From positions 1 to 64,000 of the forward strand of contig NZ_JAENHN010000023.1 in NCBI RefSeq assembly GCF_016595795.1: DNA of 64,000 nucleotides, read 5' to 3'. The position numbers and the translations under genes are program-made. The stretch is from Clostridium yunnanense (GTDB taxonomy: Bacteria > Bacillota > Clostridia > Clostridiales > Clostridiaceae). Of this stretch, positions 61,264-64,000 are shown piece after piece; positions within the stretch are counted from its first letter, which is position 1, and the number at the start of each line of letters is the position of its first letter. The notes under the pieces were generated by a model that saw only the letters and a program-made list of their open reading frames with translations, ran no database searches and was not told the origin of the DNA.

Positions 61264-62349
61264 ATGGGAAAAGGAATATCTGTATTTTTAGGTATGGGGT
61301 ACTCTTTAGATAGTATACTGCAAATTATAAAATTGTCTAAAGAAAATGGTTTTGATAGAATTTTTACATCTTTTCATATACCAGAAGCTAATTATGATAT
61401 TGTATTAGAACATTTTAGTGAAGTATCAAAGTTGGCACAAAAGTTAAATATGAAGATAATAGCTGATATTTCTCCAAATGCATATAATTTTCTTGGAATA
61501 GATGAGGATGATCTGGCAAGAGTTAAAGATTTAGGGGTAGATGTTTTAAGACTAGATTTTGGATATTCTGAAGAATTCATAGCAAATTTAAGTAGGAATA
61601 GGTTTGGGTTAAAAGTAGAAATTAATGCATCAACTGTTACTGAGAGGTTCTTTGATGAGTTGCAAAAGCATACTCCTAACTACAGCAATATTCAAGCATG
61701 TCATAACTATTATCCCAGAAAAAATACAGGAATTTCAGAAACTTTATTTATAAGAAAAAATCAGTTATTAAGAAGATATGGAATTAGAATTTCAGCATTT
61801 CTTCCTTCATTAACAGGAAAGAGGGGACCAATTTATGAAGGCCTTCCTACACTTGAAGCTCACAGATACTTAGAGTCATACACAAGTGCCAGACACTTAA
61901 TTGCTTTAGGAGTTGATGATATATTCTTCGGAGATGGAAATCCTAGCAACGATGAAATATTATCAGTAGGAGCTATTAAGGATACTGGTATTGAGCTAAG
62001 AGTAGTAGCTTATGTAAAAAATTATATAACACAAAGATATATGGAATATGCTTGTTATACTAATAGAGCTGATTGTGCACAAGATGTAGTTAGAGCAGTT
62101 GAAAGCAGGAGGTTGCTTATAAATAATGAAGTTATAAAAGCTGATAATTGCGTAAATAGAGAGAAAGGCTCCATAACCTTAGATAACGAAGGGTATATGA
62201 GATATATGGGAGAACTTCAGATAACAATGAAAGCATTACCCCAGGATAACAGAGTAAATGTTATTGGGAAGGTAGTGGAAGAAGATTTATTTCTTCTAGA
62301 CTATATAAACGAAGAAACTAAGTTTTATTTTAAGATTATAGACAATTGA
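61264..62349 (+). CDS. mupG: MupG-family 6-phospho-N-acetylmuramidase (DUF871)
   Basis: 361 residues. TIM-barrel N-terminal part (about 1-235: GISVFLGMGYSLDSILQI, FTSFHIPE, DFGYSEE, NYYPRKNTGIS, DDIFFGDGNPS) and a small C-terminal cyclophilin-like domain (about 245-361). The Staphylococcus aureus MupG cuts MurNAc-6-P-GlcNAc imported by MurP, which fits this operon. Start at 61264 (MGKGIS): AAAGGAAG lies about 7 nt upstream. The 87-bp gap to murP has no terminator. Confidence 0.92.
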   Translation: MGKGISVFLGMGYSLDSILQIIKLSKENGFDRIFTSFHIPEANYDIVLEHFSEVSKLAQKLNMKIIADISPNAYNFLGIDEDDLARVKDLGVDVLRLDFGYSEEFIANLSRNRFGLKVEINASTVTERFFDELQKHTPNYSNIQACHNYYPRKNTGISETLFIRKNQLLRRYGIRISAFLPSLTGKRGPIYEGLPTLEAHRYLESYTSARHLIALGVDDIFFGDGNPSNDEILSVGAIKDTGIELRVVAYVKNYITQRYMEYACYTNRADCAQDVVRAVESRRLLINNEVIKADNCVNREKGSITLDNEGYMRYMGELQITMKALPQDNRVNVIGKVVEEDLFLLDYINEETKFYFKIIDN

Positions 62350-62368
62350 TTTTAAATATATTAGGGTT

Positions 62369-62406
62369 AACCTCTAAAGCTTATTATTGGCTTTAGAGGT
62401 TTTTTA
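62369..62406 (+). terminator. Terminator of the MurNAc operon
   Basis: 12-bp perfect stem (62369-62380 with 62390-62401), T-run follows. Confidence 0.92.
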
Positions 62407-62495
62407 ATTATTTAGGATATTATATTATGGATAAATCAAATCATCTTAATTGGTAAGTTTATGATTTTTTGTTTGTAAAAATTAATAACTAAAAG

Positions 62496-62524
62496 TTGAC
62501 TTATAAATTGTAAAGAATTAAAAT
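62496..62524 (+). promoter_or_regulatory. Promoter of uvrA
   Basis: TTGACT (62496-62501), 17-nt spacer, TAAAAT (62519-62524); a LexA site covers the predicted start point. Confidence 0.65.
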
Positions 62525-62534
62525 AATTACATGC

Positions 62535-62546
62535 GAACTTATGTTC
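62535..62546 (+). promoter_or_regulatory. LexA (SOS) box upstream of uvrA
   Basis: GAACTTATGTTC, an exact GAAC-N4-GTTC Firmicute SOS box, 10 bp after the -10. Confidence 0.75.
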
Positions 62547-62739
62547 AAAAAGAATAGCATTAATAATATTGACTAGAATATATAGATAGACCAGTTTTGG
62601 ATATGAATTAGCTTATCTATATATTTAATTTAGACGTAAATTAATAGATAATCATAATATAAATTCTAGTATGAAGTAGTTTATCTATAGATAAACCAGT
62701 TCCAAATAAAACCTATGAAGTAAGTAAGGAGAAATGATA
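62547..62739 (+). other. Long uvrA leader with palindromes
   Basis: About 200 nt between the predicted start point and uvrA. It holds an 11-bp stem (about 62577-62587 with 62612-62622), a perfect 18-nt palindrome (62679-62696) and the direct repeat TATAGATA-R-ACCAGTT (62581-62596, 62686-62701). No ORF and no T-run. Confidence 0.5.
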
Positions 62740-64000
62740 TGAAGGATAAGATAGTAATAAAAGGTGCAAAAGTACATAATCTAAAAAATGTATCCTTAGA
62801 GATTCCAAGAGATAAACTTGTAGTATTTACTGGTCTATCAGGATCAGGAAAGTCGTCATTAGCTTTTGATACACTGTATGCTGAAGGCCAAAGACGATAT
62901 GTAGAATCGCTTTCAGCGTACGCTAGAATGTTTTTAGGTCAAATGAACAAACCAGAAGTTGAGTCAATCGAGGGATTGTCACCAGCGATATCCATAGATC
63001 AAAAAACTACTAGTAAAAATCCTAGATCAACAGTAGGAACTGTTACTGAGATATATGACTATTTAAGATTACTTTATGCTAGAGTTGGTGTGCCTCATTG
63101 CCCAAAGTGTGGTAAAGAAATAACTCAGCAGACAATAGATCAAATAGTGGATAAAGTTATGAATTTTGAGGAGAAAACAAAGATACAGATTTTAGCTCCT
63201 ATAATTAGAGGTAGAAAAGGCACTCACGAGAAAGTGCTAGAGAATATAAAAAAGAACGGCTATGTAAGAGCAAGAATAGATGGTGAAATATATGATCTTT
63301 CTGAAGATGAAGTAACTTTAGAAAAGAATAAAAAGCACAGTATAGAAGCTGTAATAGATAGATTGGTTGTGAAGTCGGATATAGAAGGCAGACTTACTGA
63401 TTCTTTGGAGACTGCGTTAAAGCTAGCAGAGGGATTAGTAATAGTAAACATATTAGGAGAGCATGATATACTATTTAGTGAAAAGTTTGCTTGTGCAGAA
63501 TGTGGGATAAGTATAGATGAACTAGCACCAAGATTATTTTCGTTTAATTCACCTTTTGGAAAGTGTGATCACTGTGATGGGCTAGGAACCTTAATGGAGA
63601 TTGATGAAGATTTAGTTATGCCAAATAAAGATTTAAGTGTTATGGAGGGTGCTATAGCTTCATGGGGAGAAGGAAGGTTAGCAGAAGGAGCTTGGACTTA
63701 TGCTGTGCTTAAAGCTTTAGAGAAAAAGTATAAATTTGATTTAAAAACTCCAATTAAAGATCTTCCTAGAAATATAGTTGAATTATTATTATATGGAACT
63801 AATGGAGAAAAGGTAGAAGTTGATTATACAAAAGAAGGAATTCTGGGAAGATATAAACATGCCTTTGATGGAGAAATTAATTCATTAAAGAGAAGATATA
63901 TGGAAACTGGCTCTGATATCATAAAAACTGAAATTGAACAATATATGAGTAACAATCCTTGTCCTAAATGTAAAGGTGCTAGGTTAAAGCCAGAAGCTTT
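62740..64000 (+). CDS. uvrA: Excinuclease ABC subunit A, 5' part (runs off the window)
   Basis: 420 codons are visible with no stop, about 45% of a normal ~940-residue UvrA. Start [22 protein letters not shown], Walker [23 protein letters not shown], the UvrA landmark [14 protein letters not shown], zinc-finger Cys pairs (CPKCGKE; CAECG; CDHCDG; CPKCKG near the end). It recognises DNA damage with UvrB. AAGGAG SD about 7 nt before ATG. It has its own LexA-controlled promoter. Confidence 0.97.

Noticed and set aside
62496-62739. T-box or riboswitch leader for uvrA
   Set aside because: No T-box core or terminator/antiterminator pair; the palindromes look more like operators.

Overview
The window is AT-rich DNA with short intergenic gaps, GGAGG-type Shine-Dalgarno (SD) sites and many rho-independent terminators. 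Gene content points to a Clostridium-type anaerobic, spore-forming Firmicute: a monomeric [FeFe] hydrogenase, a four-domain flavodiiron O2/NO reductase, AbrB with a Spo0A box, a GerS-like protein, split transketolase and three YitT proteins. No prophage, plasmid backbone, CRISPR array or complete insertion sequence was seen. I cannot name the species.

Layout. 1-126: 3' end of a 5S rRNA gene and tRNA-Phe. 265-1749: a BCP peroxiredoxin and a cytoplasmic parvulin. 2105-13230: a surface-polysaccharide locus with one GT4 and three GT2 glycosyltransferases, a convergent Wzx-type flippase, and a two-gene cassette (anchored exported protein plus large polytopic membrane protein) present twice, flanking the GT2 genes. 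13559-22693: HAD phosphatase, [FeFe] hydrogenase, a 41-residue membrane peptide followed by a signal-less two-domain lysin, tRNA-Pro, a metallophosphoesterase, a FemAB-like ligase and a CwlO/PcsB-like NlpC/P60 hydrolase. 23260-25273: trmN6-like, rsmI and abrB. The 930-bp gap after abrB carries a compact cluster of DnaA boxes. 26204-33086: DUF1836 regulator, VanX-like dipeptidase, a nuclease-helicase fusion, a LacX-like epimerase, a flippase remnant, YihY and a short SSB. 33226-44072: flavodiiron fusion, a candidate small RNA, a MoxR/DUF58/DUF4129 operon, acpS, nnr and a GerS-like gene. 44475-50725: mazEF, split transketolase and three yitT paralogues. 51053-55276: ftsE, ftsX, a CtpB-like protease and a MinJ-like PDZ protein. 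55758-64000: uvrB, a MurNAc-6-phosphate recycling cluster (murR, murQ, murP, mupG) and the 5' part of uvrA.

Functional links. FtsEX (51053-52622) is the kind of transporter known to activate CwlO/PcsB-type hydrolases such as the one at 21482. The MurNAc cluster would recover wall sugars released by such enzymes. BCP and the flavodiiron fusion both handle oxidants and both have a PerR-box-like core upstream.

The least explained material is intergenic. It comprises the DnaA-box cluster at 25860-26010, at least three families of short dispersed repeats (one MITE-like, with nested hairpin modules), two genes whose SD sits in an 11-12 bp hairpin of matching design (ssb and 40108), a promoter-terminator unit with no ORF (about 36305-36420), and the duplicated membrane cassette. 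All repeat and motif comparisons were made by eye.
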